DNA from: Saprospiraceae bacterium
Lineage (GTDB): Bacteria > Bacteroidota > Bacteroidia > Chitinophagales > Saprospiraceae
Reading direction: 5' to 3'
Assembly: GCA_021739645.1 (NCBI GenBank)
Contig: JAIPBL010000069.1
Location: forward strand, 1 to 34,797
DNA length: 34,797 bases
How positions within the stretch are numbered: position 1 is the stretch's first letter; every line of letters starts with the position of its first letter. Below are positions 1 through 8,149 of this stretch, one piece after another. The notes under the pieces were generated by a model. The model saw only the letters and a program-made list of their open reading frames with translations. It was not told the origin of the DNA and did not search any database. A program made the position numbers and the translations under genes.

Positions 1-45
1 ATTGGGCTGACCGTTTTTTTGTAAAATTATTTCGGTCAGCCCAAT
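1..45. repeat. Perfect 13-bp inverted repeat at the window edge
   Basis: ATTGGGCTGACCG (1-13) is the exact reverse complement of 33-45, with a 19-nt AT-rich loop. It lies 20 nt beyond the gltX stop, so it could be the gltX transcription terminator (minus strand), but whatever follows the stem lies outside the window and no T tract can be checked. Confidence 0.45.
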
Positions 46-65
46 AAATTGGGCGACCACAAACT

Positions 66-1601
66 TTATGCTAGGTGCGCATCAAAATAATCGAACGCCT
101 TCGCCAGCCTGTCGATTGTCCGCTCATTGCCCAGCAATTCCATCATCTCGTACACCCCCGGCCCCTGCATTGTGCCAGCCAGTGAAAGGCGCAAAATCGG
201 CATCACCTCGCCCGGTTTCAGTCCACGGTCGGTCATAAATGCTTTGACAGCCTCCTCCAACGGTGCTGCCACGAACGCTGGCTGTGCCTTCAGATGGTCG
301 GCAAGTGCTTCAAACACGGGGCGGCTTTCTGGCTTCCATCGCTTCGCAACCACCTCATTGTCAAATGTTTGCACATCGCCAAAGAGATAGCTGGCCTGCT
401 CCACGAGGTCGGGCAGGAAGGTCGCTCGACCTTTCATCAGGTGGCAAACTTGTGCCAAATATTTATCCGAAACGTGGTATCCTTTGGCTTCCGACAATGG
501 CCGGACGAGTGTTGCCAACTCAGCATCATCAGCGGTGTGGAGGTACTGCTGGTTGTACCATTTGGCCTTGTCGTAGTCGAAGCGGGCGCCGCTCTTGCTT
601 ATTTTTTCGATGGAAAATGCTTCGCAAAGTTCCGCCAAACTGAAAATCTCCTGCTCCGTGCCGGGGTTCCAGCCGAGGAAAGCGAGGAAGTTGATGACCG
701 CCTGCGGCAAAAAGCCAAATTCCCGAAAGCCCCGAAAACTGTCCTCCTCCGTCTCGGCATCCCAGCCCAGCGGGAACACGGGCATCCCGAACTTGGCACC
801 GTCCCGCTTGCTTAACTTGCCCTTGCCGTCCGGCTTCAAAATTAGCGGCAGGTGCGAAAAATCCGGCATCGTCGCCGCCCAGCCGAAGGCCCGGTACAGC
901 AGCACGTGGTGGCCTGTGCTCGGCAGCCATTCTTCTCCCCGAATGACGTGCGTTATCTCCATCAAATGGTCATCCACGATGTTCGCAAGGTGGTAGGTCG
1001 GCATCCCGTCCGACTTCATCAGTACCTTGTCGTCCAGCTCGCTGGTATGAAAGCTCACCTCTCCCCGAATCAAATCGGTGAACGTAATCGTCTCATTTTC
1101 AGGCATTTTCAGGCGAATGACGTAATCTTCGCCAGCGCCGAGGCGGCGCTGCACCTCGTCAGCAGGCAGGCTCAGGCTGGTCTTCATCACTTTGCGGCTG
1201 ACGGTGTCGTACTTGAAATTGTGGTTACCAGCGGCAGCCTCGGCTTGGCGCTTTGCGTCCAGTTCCTCCGGTGTGTCGAAGGCGTAGTAAGCATTGCCGT
1301 TGGCCACCAGTTCGAGGGCATATTTTTGGTAAATATCCTTTCGCTCCGACTGGCGATACGGCGCAAACTTGCCGCCGATGCCCTGCCCCTCATCGGGCAT
1401 GATGCCGCACCAGGCCAGTGATTCGAGTATGTAATCCTCGGCCCCCGGCACGTAGCGCCCCTGGTCGGTGTCTTCGATTCGGAGGACAAAAGTGCCACCG
1501 TGTTTTTTCGCAAAAAGATAATTGTACAGCGCCGTGCGAACGCCGCCGATGTGTAGCGCCCCCGTTGGGCTTGGTGCAAAACGTACCCGAATGTTGCTCA
1601 T
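66..1601 (-). CDS. gltX: Glutamate--tRNA ligase
   Basis: Glutamyl-tRNA synthetase charges tRNA-Glu with glutamate in the cytoplasm (class I aminoacyl-tRNA synthetase). The 511-residue length fits the family. The N-terminus has the Rossmann-fold start with the HIGH-class signature PSPTGALHIGG at about residues 10-20, and the KMSKS-class loop appears as GKLSKRDG at about residues 260-268. The anticodon-binding helical domain follows to the C-terminus. ATG at 1601 directly precedes the conserved VRFAPSPTG, so the start is secure. gatA is also present in the window (16.2-17.7 kb), so the cell probably has a transamidation pathway as well, which can act on a misacylated tRNA. The gene is transcribed away from the deacetylase at 1884. 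Confidence 0.97.
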   Translation of the reverse strand: MSNIRVRFAPSPTGALHIGGVRTALYNYLFAKKHGGTFVLRIEDTDQGRYVPGAEDYILESLAWCGIMPDEGQGIGGKFAPYRQSERKDIYQKYALELVANGNAYYAFDTPEELDAKRQAEAAAGNHNFKYDTVSRKVMKTSLSLPADEVQRRLGAGEDYVIRLKMPENETITFTDLIRGEVSFHTSELDDKVLMKSDGMPTYHLANIVDDHLMEITHVIRGEEWLPSTGHHVLLYRAFGWAATMPDFSHLPLILKPDGKGKLSKRDGAKFGMPVFPLGWDAETEEDSFRGFREFGFLPQAVINFLAFLGWNPGTEQEIFSLAELCEAFSIEKISKSGARFDYDKAKWYNQQYLHTADDAELATLVRPLSEAKGYHVSDKYLAQVCHLMKGRATFLPDLVEQASYLFGDVQTFDNEVVAKRWKPESRPVFEALADHLKAQPAFVAAPLEEAVKAFMTDRGLKPGEVMPILRLSLAGTMQGPGVYEMMELLGNERTIDRLAKAFDYFDAHLA

Positions 1602-1796
1602 TGATTTAAGGTGAAAATAAAAAAGGTAAAAGTAAAAAGTGGGAAACCAGCTTAAGGCAATGTTTGGGCTGTTTTAATTTTTTATGAAAAACATAGCCAA
1701 ACAACCGCCTATTGGCAGCATTTTTTCTTCGTAAATCGTTGATTTACAAAACAAAATAATCGACCAACAGCTTCCACGAGTCCCAAAAATGGGCTG

Positions 1797-1830
1797 CAAA
1801 ACTAAGCCATCGGCGGTTACTTTTTTCCAA
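1797..1830 (-). promoter_or_regulatory. Candidate gltX promoter (Bacteroidota type)
   Basis: The minus strand reads TAGTTTTG (1797-1804), an exact match to the Bacteroidota -7 consensus TAnnTTTG. A TTG is found at 1828-1830 after a 23-nt spacer, at the long end of the usual range. It would give a leader of about 190 nt before gltX. It is the only such match in the 282-bp divergent gap. Confidence 0.3.
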
Positions 1831-1883
1831 AATCAGGTCAAAGCACCGAACCGATTGAACATATCCAAAAATCTGAAACACTT

Positions 1884-2534
1884 ATGTACTTGGTAAAAAC
1901 ACCTCAATTCATCCAAAAGCTCTTCCCAAACTTTACTTGGAGAATCCCCACGGACGAAAAAGTAATCCACCTAACTTTCGATGACGGGCCGATACCTGAG
2001 GTGACACCTTGGGTGCTCGAACAACTTGCACAGCACAACGCCAAAGCCACCTTCTTCTGCGTTGGCGACAATGTGCAAAAACACCACGATGTGCTAGAAA
2101 TGGTGAAAAAAGCGGGCCACGCCATTGGAAACCACACATTCAACCACCTCAACGGCTGGCTGACGGACAATGTGCAGTACTTTCTCAACGTACGCCGCTG
2201 CGCTCATGCACTCCGTTCGAGCCTGTTCCGACCACCTTATGGCAGGCTAAAACCAAGGCAAGGCGACTTTCTGCAAAGGCATTACCGCATTGTGATGTGG
2301 GACGTGCTCAGTGGCGATTTTGACCCAGAAATCAGCGCAGAGCAATGCCTCGACAACGTGCTCAACAATGCGAGGCAGGGTTCCATCGTCGTTTTTCATG
2401 ACAGCCTGAAGGCTTGGGATAAATTGCAGTTTGTGTTGCCAAAAGTGCTCAAGCATTTTGCTTCGCAAGGCTACCGTTTTGCTCATTTGGAAGAGGAGCG
2501 GGCCGATGAAATGCTGTTGGCATCGGTTGCTTGA
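1884..2534 (+). CDS. Polysaccharide deacetylase family protein (NodB homology domain)
   Basis: A carbohydrate esterase family 4 type enzyme of 216 residues that removes N-acetyl groups from a glycan such as peptidoglycan or chitin oligomers. The metal and catalytic motifs are visible: TFDDGP at residues 31-36 (catalytic and metal Asp33/Asp34), the His pair in GNHTFNH (His84, His88), RPPYGR (motif 3), a DFD stretch after the DVLSGD segment, and the C-terminal VVFHDS with its catalytic-type His. There is no evident signal peptide: the N-terminus MYLVKTPQFIQKLF is only weakly hydrophobic, so export is uncertain. Single-gene unit, divergent from gltX and convergent with exbD, whose stop is 11 nt away. 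The substrate cannot be told from sequence. Confidence 0.92.
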   Translation: MYLVKTPQFIQKLFPNFTWRIPTDEKVIHLTFDDGPIPEVTPWVLEQLAQHNAKATFFCVGDNVQKHHDVLEMVKKAGHAIGNHTFNHLNGWLTDNVQYFLNVRRCAHALRSSLFRPPYGRLKPRQGDFLQRHYRIVMWDVLSGDFDPEISAEQCLDNVLNNARQGSIVVFHDSLKAWDKLQFVLPKVLKHFASQGYRFAHLEEERADEMLLASVA

Positions 2535-2545
2535 TGGCTGCATAA

Positions 2546-3094
2546 CTACTTGTTTACAGCAAAATCCACCAAATCAATCTCTGAAATCACCAGCGGAATG
2601 CGCTGCCGAATGGACTGTTGCTTGCTGCGGCTAAGTTTTGAGAAAGGCTGCTGGTGCAAGCGAAGAGCCTCCTCATTCCAGAGGTCGTTGTATGCTCCTT
2701 TGAGTTCGTTGTAAACTGAAACATAGGTAAGGTAGTTGGTGCTGCGGTCATTTTGCAAAGAGACCACGGCAGCATTTGGGATGGAAGCAAGGTCGAGGCG
2801 TTTGGTGGGGTTCATGATGAACTCCTTGGTGCGCTGCCGCAATTTTTCCACAGGAAAAAGCTCATCCTCGATGAGCAATTGGTTGGCGTAATTGATTTTT
2901 ACACTGAAAATATTCCTGCTGTTAATGGGCGGCGGCGGGATATTTTCCCACGGCGGGAGCTTTACGCCTATGCCCTTTTCCGTTTCAATCACCGTAGTTA
3001 CAAGAAAGAAGACGAGCAAGAGAAAGGCGATGTCAGCCATGGAACTGGCGTTCACCTCGGCCACAGGCCGACGCTGGGTGTTTAAAGATCTCAT
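2546..3094 (-). CDS. exbD: ExbD/TolR family biopolymer transport protein
   Basis: ExbD-type proteins sit in the inner membrane with ExbB/TolQ and use the proton gradient to energise TonB-dependent uptake or envelope maintenance. The start at 3094 (MRSLNTQRR) is preferred over the longer open frame to 3178, because the family begins with a short basic segment right before the transmembrane helix. Residues about 10-20 read AEVNASSMADIAFLLLVFFL, the conserved membrane segment with the proton-channel Asp (MADIAFLLL). A periplasmic domain of about 150 residues follows. No exbB, tonB or second exbD is adjacent, although Bacteroidota often have an exbB-exbD-exbD cluster, so the partner must be elsewhere. 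Confidence 0.85.
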   Translation of the reverse strand: MRSLNTQRRPVAEVNASSMADIAFLLLVFFLVTTVIETEKGIGVKLPPWENIPPPPINSRNIFSVKINYANQLLIEDELFPVEKLRQRTKEFIMNPTKRLDLASIPNAAVVSLQNDRSTNYLTYVSVYNELKGAYNDLWNEEALRLHQQPFSKLSRSKQQSIRQRIPLVISEIDLVDFAVNK

Positions 3095-3266
3095 AGCTAG
3101 ATATTTTGGCGATACTTTGATAGAGAAGATGAATAAGTCGTTAACATTGGCGGCTGGGCAAATGATTTTTCGCTGCAAATTTTTTCGTGAACCATTTTTT
3201 TTGATATTTGCGCCCCACTCAATCAGCCATAAATCAACTCAATAACCGCCCGCAAATCAGCACTTC

Positions 3267-4367
3267 ATGGATTCAATGCTTGCAAAATATGCCCGCCTAC
3301 TTGTACAATACTGCCTTAGTGTCAAGGAGGGCGAGAAGCTGTACGTCTCCTCTACCACGCTGGCCGAGCCGCTGGTGCGGGAAGTTTGGCGGGAAGCACT
3401 GCGAGCTGGCGCCATCGTGGAGGTGGACCTCTCCTTCCGGGAAAAGAACCGGATCATGTACGCAGAGGCAAGTGATGCGCAACTAAAGCACGTATCTCCG
3501 GTCTATAGGCAGGCGATGGAGGAGTTCGACTGCTACCTCAACATCATGGCGCCGTTCAACCTGCGGGAAGACCAACATGTGGATGCTGGCAAGGTGGGCG
3601 TCCGGCGGGAGGCCACAAAGGACTTGAACAAAACCTATTTCGAACGCACTGCAACGCGCTCCCTAAAGCGAAACCTTTGCCAGTACCCGACGTTAGCAAA
3701 TGCACAGCAGGCGGGCATGTCGCTGGAGGAATACGAGCAGTTTGTGTTCAATGCGTGCCGCCTTTACGAGGATGACCCGACTGCCGCTTGGCTCGAAGTG
3801 CGCCGCTCGCAGCAGCATATCGTTGATTTTTTGAACCAAAAAGAATCGGTGCAATACCAGGGCGACGGCATTGACATCAGCTTTTCGACCAAAGGCCGCA
3901 CCTGGATCAACTCCGACGGCCAAACGAACATGCCCAGTGGCGAAGTCTATACCTCGCCCGTGGAGGACAGCGTGAACGGCACGGTGCATTTCAACTACCC
4001 CATTGTACACGCTGGCCACGAAGTAGAGGGCGTGACGCTCTGGGTAAAGGATGGCAGGGTGGAGAAATGGGAGGCCAAGCGGGGAAAAGAATTGTTGGAC
4101 GATGTGTTTCAGAACGTGGCGGGGTCAAGGCATTTTGGCGAAGCTGCCATTGGAACAAATTACAAAATTGACCGTTTTACGAAGAACATCCTGTTCGATG
4201 AAAAAATCGGAGGTTCGGTACACATGGCCATTGGGCAATCATATTTGCAGACGGGCGGCAAGAATCAGTCGTCCATCCATTGGGATATGATAGCTGACAT
4301 GAAGAACGGTGGCCAGATTTTCGCTGACGGTGAAAAAATTTACGAAGGAGGGAAGTTTCTCCTTTGA
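3267..4367 (+). CDS. M29 family aminopeptidase (thermophilic metalloprotease)
   Basis: Cobalt- or zinc-dependent aminopeptidase of the M29 family (AmpS/PepS/aminopeptidase T), which trims N-terminal residues from peptides in the cytoplasm. The 366-residue length is slightly below the usual 370-410. The family signature INSDGQTNMPSGEVYTSP holds a metal-ligand Glu at about residue 226. A second Glu is expected in the VEGV segment near residue 252. The C-terminal His-Asp ligands are in the block ending SIHWDMIADM. No signal peptide is seen, consistent with a cytosolic role. Monocistronic: exbD is divergent and the next gene has its own promoter. Confidence 0.92.
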   Translation: MDSMLAKYARLLVQYCLSVKEGEKLYVSSTTLAEPLVREVWREALRAGAIVEVDLSFREKNRIMYAEASDAQLKHVSPVYRQAMEEFDCYLNIMAPFNLREDQHVDAGKVGVRREATKDLNKTYFERTATRSLKRNLCQYPTLANAQQAGMSLEEYEQFVFNACRLYEDDPTAAWLEVRRSQQHIVDFLNQKESVQYQGDGIDISFSTKGRTWINSDGQTNMPSGEVYTSPVEDSVNGTVHFNYPIVHAGHEVEGVTLWVKDGRVEKWEAKRGKELLDDVFQNVAGSRHFGEAAIGTNYKIDRFTKNILFDEKIGGSVHMAIGQSYLQTGGKNQSSIHWDMIADMKNGGQIFADGEKIYEGGKFLL

Positions 4368-4429
4368 AAACAAAGTAGTAACAAAGGCAAATTAATCAGG
4401 CAATTAAAATTTGTAATACAAAAAAAGGC

Positions 4430-4457
4430 TTGTTTGTTTGCATTTTTCATAAATTTG
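4430..4457 (+). promoter_or_regulatory. Candidate promoter of the 4528 gene
   Basis: TAAATTTG at 4450-4457 matches the Bacteroidota -7 consensus TAnnTTTG exactly, with TTG at 4430-4432 after a 17-nt spacer. The expected transcript start is about 60 nt before the GTG codon at 4528. Confidence 0.45.
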
Positions 4458-4527
4458 GCCGTGCTTTTAAAAAAACCAAACAAGTAATTTATTTCTAAAA
4501 CCATTTTCCCAAAACAACACTATTAAC

Positions 4528-5310
4528 GTGGATCAAAACATTGCATTTCTAGAGCTAAAATACGGCAACATCTACGGAGGGTTCCCCAACTTCTTTGCCA
4601 TTGCGGAGGTGGCACTTCTGGTGTACGAAGGCCGTTCCAAAAAAATCTTCCTGGACACTTTTGTCAACAACGCCGATGTGGACTACGTGAGCGTTTACTC
4701 CAAGACCAACGAACTTGGACACACCGTAGGTCGCAACAAAGTTGTGGTAAACATGCGCACTGGCCGCACCAGGCCCTTCCTCGAAGAGTTCCACGTGGAC
4801 AAACGGGCTCTGCAGTTCTCCTTCAAGCAACTCCGGCCAGTACACATGCGGGTGAAGAAATTCATGTTCGACTCGATGCGCAAGTACCAGATAGACACCA
4901 TCATCACTTTTGATGGCCGCCGCGATATTTTCCTTTGCGAGAGAGCTGGCGTACGCTTCGGACGCATCGAAATCGTTGACCTCCAGAAGGAACTCAACAA
5001 AGAAACGGACTACCTTTTCTCCTTGAACAAGCTTTCCGTCATCTCAGGCTTCGACATGGACGGTTCCTACCTGCGCTCCAACAACTTGGAGTACTGGTTG
5101 CACCCTATCGCCGCCAAGCAGCTTCATCCAAAGTCTGCAGCTTGGGATGCTGCCCGGTTGCTGATGATTCACAACGAATTTTACGAGCACCGTGCCGACT
5201 TCCTAGTGCGGGCACAGCAGTTGCTCAATAAAATACAGACGTTGAAAGTGGTAGATGATGATGGAGATGATAAAGATGATGGACCGATGGACGGTGACAT
5301 GGAAGTTTAA
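4528..5310 (+). CDS. Unrecognised protein with a degenerate DEDD-exonuclease-like fold
   Basis: Not recognised as a named family. The 260-residue product starts at GTG (4528); no in-frame ATG lies nearby. Its layout resembles DnaQ/RNase T-type exonucleases: FLELKYGN at residues 7-14 in the place of the first DxE strand, IITFDGRRDIFLCERAGV at 125-142 resembling the HNxxFDxxFL motif, a VDLQKEL segment at 150-156 after it, and SAAWDAARLL at 203-212 resembling the HxAxxD helix. Asp129 and Asp207 fit, but the first acid pair is changed (Glu9, Lys11) and the last-motif His is Lys202, so catalysis is doubtful. The C-terminal tail is strongly acidic (DDDGDDKDD). The fold assignment is inference. The gene has its own promoter candidate and a strong terminator. 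Confidence 0.7.
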   Translation: MDQNIAFLELKYGNIYGGFPNFFAIAEVALLVYEGRSKKIFLDTFVNNADVDYVSVYSKTNELGHTVGRNKVVVNMRTGRTRPFLEEFHVDKRALQFSFKQLRPVHMRVKKFMFDSMRKYQIDTIITFDGRRDIFLCERAGVRFGRIEIVDLQKELNKETDYLFSLNKLSVISGFDMDGSYLRSNNLEYWLHPIAAKQLHPKSAAWDAARLLMIHNEFYEHRADFLVRAQQLLNKIQTLKVVDDDGDDKDDGPMDGDMEV

Positions 5311-5331
5311 TAATCTCCTATTTACAGCTTG

Positions 5332-5385
5332 CCAAAAACAAAAACGGCAACGAAGCATCCGCCTCGTTGCCGTTTTTGTTTTTGG
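5332..5385 (+). terminator. Rho-independent terminator, 22-bp perfect stem
   Basis: Left arm 5332-5353 and right arm 5364-5385 are perfect reverse complements with a 10-nt loop. The stem core is CGGCAACGA/TCGTTGCCG, flanked by A-rich and T-rich arms, so the T tract is inside the stem. It lies 22 nt after the stop of the 4528 gene and may work in both directions. Confidence 0.9.
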
Positions 5386-5437
5386 AACTTTAAAGCCTAG
5401 GGTTTTGCAAGCGGAAACAAGAATTGTAAAAAATTAT

Positions 5438-5455
5438 TTTTAGACTGGCCTAAAA
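5438..5455 (+). promoter_or_regulatory. Probable DtxR/MntR operator
   Basis: TTTTAG-ACTGGC-CTAAAA is an inverted repeat with 6-bp arms, 7 bp upstream of the -7 box of the regulator gene. Its core TTAGACTGGCCTAA resembles the TTAG...CCTAA half-site arrangement of DtxR-family operators. A protein bound here would cover the -33/-7 spacer, as expected for autorepression. Confidence 0.5.
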
Positions 5456-5461
5456 TTTAGA

Positions 5462-5469
5462 TACATTTG
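5462..5469 (+). promoter_or_regulatory. -7 box of the mntR-like gene
   Basis: TACATTTG is an exact TAnnTTTG match. It overlaps the TTG (5467) that opens the longest frame, so translation should begin at the next start, ATG 5491. No clear -33 TTG is seen at the usual distance. Confidence 0.5.
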
Positions 5470-5490
5470 TTCAAAAATTTGATTGGACAG

Positions 5491-6159
5491 ATGGATATTC
5501 TCACCCAAACGGAAGAAAACTACCTGAAAGCGGTATTCAAAATAACCGAAAATGACGAAAAGGTAGCCAGCACCAACGCCATTGCAGCCTTGATGAACAC
5601 CTCGCCAGCATCCGTAACGGACATGCTGAAACGTTTGGCGGGCAAAGGCTTTTTGAACTATGAAAAACACCGGGGAGTCAACCTGAGCGAGCACGGAAAT
5701 GTGTTAGCTACGAACCTCGTCCGCAAGCACCGGCTTTGGGAGGTTTTTTTGGTAAAAATGCTTGACTTCTCCTGGGACAAAGTACACGACATCGCCGAAC
5801 AACTAGAACACGTGCAGTCAGACGAGTTAGTGGAGCGCCTCGATTTGTTCCTGGACCGGCCCCAATTCGATCCACATGGCGATCCGATACCAGACGCCGA
5901 TGGTAAAATGACCATGCGCAAGCAAATTTTATTGTCAACACTTGCCCCAAACAACGAAGCTGTGCTGGTGGGCGTCCAAGAATCCGCCGCCACGTTTCTT
6001 CAGTACCTCGACAAGATGCGACTTTCACTTGGAACACAATTGAAGATAATCGAACGCTTCGAATACGACGGCTCGGTGAAAATTATGTTAACCGGAGGCG
6101 AGGAAATTACCATCTCACATAAAGTTTGCGAGAATCTATTTGTGCAGAAAACCAAATGA
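5491..6159 (+). CDS. DtxR/MntR family metal-dependent transcriptional repressor
   Basis: A cytoplasmic repressor that binds Mn(II) or Fe(II) and shuts off metal-uptake genes. The N-terminal winged helix is clear: LTQTEENYLKAVFKI, then the recognition helix in SPASVTDMLKRLAGKGFL and the wing YEKHRGVNLSEHG. The dimerisation and metal-binding domain follows (RKHRLWEVFLVKMLDFSWDKVHDIAEQLEH, with the family's His/Glu/Cys-type ligand positions), and a C-terminal SH3-like FeoA-type domain occupies roughly the last 75 residues. ATG 5491 is chosen over TTG 5467 because the TTG lies inside the -7 box. A metal-binding protein and an ABC ATPase follow on the same strand, the typical regulon neighbours. 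Whether manganese or iron is sensed cannot be decided. Confidence 0.92.
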   Translation: MDILTQTEENYLKAVFKITENDEKVASTNAIAALMNTSPASVTDMLKRLAGKGFLNYEKHRGVNLSEHGNVLATNLVRKHRLWEVFLVKMLDFSWDKVHDIAEQLEHVQSDELVERLDLFLDRPQFDPHGDPIPDADGKMTMRKQILLSTLAPNNEAVLVGVQESAATFLQYLDKMRLSLGTQLKIIERFEYDGSVKIMLTGGEEITISHKVCENLFVQKTK

Positions 6160-6162
6160 AGG

Positions 6163-6202
6163 AAGCAGCCGCCATTGGGCCTAGTCTAGTGGTAGGCTGC
6201 TT
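6163..6202 (+). terminator. Probable terminator of the mntR-like gene
   Basis: AAGCAGCC (6163-6170) pairs with GGCTGCTT (6195-6202), followed by TTGG; the stem starts 4 nt after the stop codon. The loop contains a nested repeat GCCTA (6179-6183)/TAGGC (6193-6197) with a 9-nt spacer, which could also be a binding site for the regulator ahead of the transporter genes. Confidence 0.45.
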
Positions 6203-6271
6203 TTGGTTCTCGTAATACATTGGATGTCAAACGATTGTGGAATATTTTCTTACACTTTTACAACATGAAGC

Positions 6272-7270
6272 ATGAGAACCCTTGTCAGTAGTTTTGTGGT
6301 CATTCTATTCTGCTTTTCAGGAGCAAATGCACAAGCACCCCAGAAAGTAGTGGTGGCAACGGCATCCATCTTTGCCGACATGGCCGAGAACATCGCTGGT
6401 GGGCATTTGGAGGTTAGAACCATCGTACCCGTTGGTGGCGACCCGCATATCTATGAGCCTACGCCCGGCGACTCCCGACTGATAGCCTCTGCCGACTTGA
6501 TTCTTAAAAACGCCCTAACGTTCGAAGGCTGGCTCGATGGCCTCATTGCCAGTGCCAATACAAAAGCTAAGGTGGTGACCATCACGATAGGGATTGATGC
6601 TATTTACTCCAAACACAAAAACTCCAGTGACCCCCACGCTTGGATGTCAGCGGCCAACGGCCTTATTTATATTGAAAACATCAAAAATGCACTCGTGGAA
6701 TTTGACCCTGCCAACCGGGAAGTGTATGAGTTCAACTATGGGGTTTATCGAAAACAGCTAGAGGAACTGGATGCCTACATTGCGGAGCAAATAAAAAAGA
6801 TACCCGAAAAGCGCCGCATCCTCATCACCTCTCACGATGCGTTCGAATACTATGGTAGGCGCTATGGGCTGCGGCTGGAGTCCGTGCTCGGCATCTCCAC
6901 CGATGCAGAGGCGCAAACTTCCGACATGGTGCGCCTTGCAAACGTTATTCGGGAAAACGGCGTACCTGCCGTTTTCATCGAAACCACCGTGAACCCAAAA
7001 CTGCTCCAGCAGATTGCTATCGATAACAAGGCAAGTATTGGCGGCAAACTTTTTTCCGACTCCATTGGCGACAAAAACAGCGATGCTCCCTCCTACTACC
7101 AGATGCTGAAATACAACACGGATACCATCGTGAAAGCCCTTGCCGCTGCCGATAGTGCAAATTCCAACCCAGTTAGCAAGTCCAGCAAAACGGGCTGGAT
7201 AGCATGGGCTGTGCTTGGCCTTTTGCTCGTGGGTGGCTTTTTCTTTGTGATAAAAAAGATGAATGGTTGA
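6272..7270 (+). CDS. Metal ABC transporter substrate-binding protein, membrane-anchored
   Basis: Cluster A-I (ZnuA/PsaA/MntC-type) binding protein that captures a divalent metal in the periplasm. An N-terminal signal peptide is present (MRTLVSSFVVILFCFSGANAQA). The four metal ligands can be placed: His in GGDPHIYEPTP, His in SDPHAWMS, Glu in LRLESVLGIS and Asp in LFSDSIGD. The His-His-Glu-Asp set is that of Mn/Fe-binding members; Zn-binding ZnuA has a third His. The loop lacks the His-rich insert of ZnuA, which fits. Unusually, the C-terminus adds a linker and a hydrophobic helix (WIAWAVLGLLLVGGFFFVIKK), so the protein should be tethered to the inner membrane by its C-terminus. Its ATPase follows 50 nt downstream. 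The residue assignments come from motif alignment by eye. Confidence 0.92.
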   Translation: MRTLVSSFVVILFCFSGANAQAPQKVVVATASIFADMAENIAGGHLEVRTIVPVGGDPHIYEPTPGDSRLIASADLILKNALTFEGWLDGLIASANTKAKVVTITIGIDAIYSKHKNSSDPHAWMSAANGLIYIENIKNALVEFDPANREVYEFNYGVYRKQLEELDAYIAEQIKKIPEKRRILITSHDAFEYYGRRYGLRLESVLGISTDAEAQTSDMVRLANVIRENGVPAVFIETTVNPKLLQQIAIDNKASIGGKLFSDSIGDKNSDAPSYYQMLKYNTDTIVKALAAADSANSNPVSKSSKTGWIAWAVLGLLLVGGFFFVIKKMNG

Positions 7271-7320
7271 TAGCCTCATGGCTTGATGATAAGTCCGTCA
7301 AACGTTTCAATAATAAAGCA

Positions 7321-8058
7321 ATGAACTCCATATCCATCAAAGGCTTGTCAGTTTCTTATGATAAAAAAATCGTGCTGACGAACATCTTCCTCGACCTCCA
7401 GCCGGGCAACGTTTACGGCGTTATTGGGCCGAATGGGGCGGGCAAATCCACACTTTTCAAGGCAATACTGGGACTGGTTGACCTGAACTCAGGCCATATT
7501 CTGGTGAACGGAGAACCCCCTGTTAGCCAACGCAAAAACATTGTGTACGTACCGCAAAAGGACGACGTGGATTGGGACTTTCCGGCCACGGTGATGGACA
7601 TCGTGCTGATGGGGCGCTACCCGCACAAAAAACTACTCCAATGGCTCGACAAAAAGGACGAAGCTGTGGCGATGGATGCGCTTCGGGAAGTAGGTATCGA
7701 GCATTTGAAAGACCGACAGATTGGCGAGCTTTCGGGAGGGCAACAGCAACGGGTATTCCTCGCACGGGCGCTGTGCCAGGGAGCCGGCATCCTCATGCTC
7801 GACGAACCTTTCGTGGGCGTGGACATCACCACGGAGGAGAAAATCATCGGCATCTTGCGCAAACTTGCCGATGAGGGAAAGGTAATGCTGGTAGTGCACC
7901 ACGACCTCTCCACCGTGCGCTCCTATTTTGACAAGGTCATCCTCATCAACCAACGCTTGATAGCTTGCGGCGACACGGAAACGACGTTCACACAGGAAAA
8001 CATCGCCAAAGCTTATGGCGGACAGTTGCCGATATTACAAAAAACGGGGATGGTTTGA
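7321..8058 (+). CDS. Metal ABC transporter ATP-binding protein
   Basis: Cytoplasmic ATPase of the Zn/Mn/Fe (ABC-3) class, 245 residues. Visible motifs: Walker A GPNGAGKST, Q-loop VPQKDDVDW (the DWDFP sequence is typical of Mn/Zn transporters), signature LSGGQQQRVFLARAL, Walker B ILMLDEPFVGVD and the H-loop VVHHDL. The start is ATG 7321 (MNSISIKGLSVSY); the upstream extension of the open frame overlaps the previous gene and is out of character. Oddly, the gene is followed directly by a strong terminator, and no membrane permease is encoded before or after it, so the transporter is incomplete in this locus. Confidence 0.95.
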   Translation: MNSISIKGLSVSYDKKIVLTNIFLDLQPGNVYGVIGPNGAGKSTLFKAILGLVDLNSGHILVNGEPPVSQRKNIVYVPQKDDVDWDFPATVMDIVLMGRYPHKKLLQWLDKKDEAVAMDALREVGIEHLKDRQIGELSGGQQQRVFLARALCQGAGILMLDEPFVGVDITTEEKIIGILRKLADEGKVMLVVHHDLSTVRSYFDKVILINQRLIACGDTETTFTQENIAKAYGGQLPILQKTGMV

Positions 8059-8118
8059 ATACAAGTGGAAAGGAGAAAGTGATTGGAAGGCTCGACACTC
8101 TCTCATAATGAAATCTGA

Positions 8119-8149
8119 CCCTCTCATTTTGAGAGGGTTTTTCTTTTTT
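8119..8149 (+). terminator. Rho-independent terminator of the metal ABC genes
   Basis: CCCTCTC (8119-8125) and GAGAGGG (8131-8137) form a 7-bp stem with an ATTTT loop, followed by TTTTTCTTTTTT. A canonical intrinsic terminator 60 nt after the ATPase stop. Confidence 0.93.

Noticed and set aside
5467-5490. Longer N-terminus for the DtxR/MntR regulator starting at TTG 5467
   Set aside because: The TTG is part of the TACATTTG -7 box, so it would not be in the mRNA; ATG 5491 gives the usual N-terminus.
7204-7320. Extended start for the metal ABC ATPase
   Set aside because: It overlaps the 3' end of the binding-protein gene in another frame and adds 39 residues with no family similarity.
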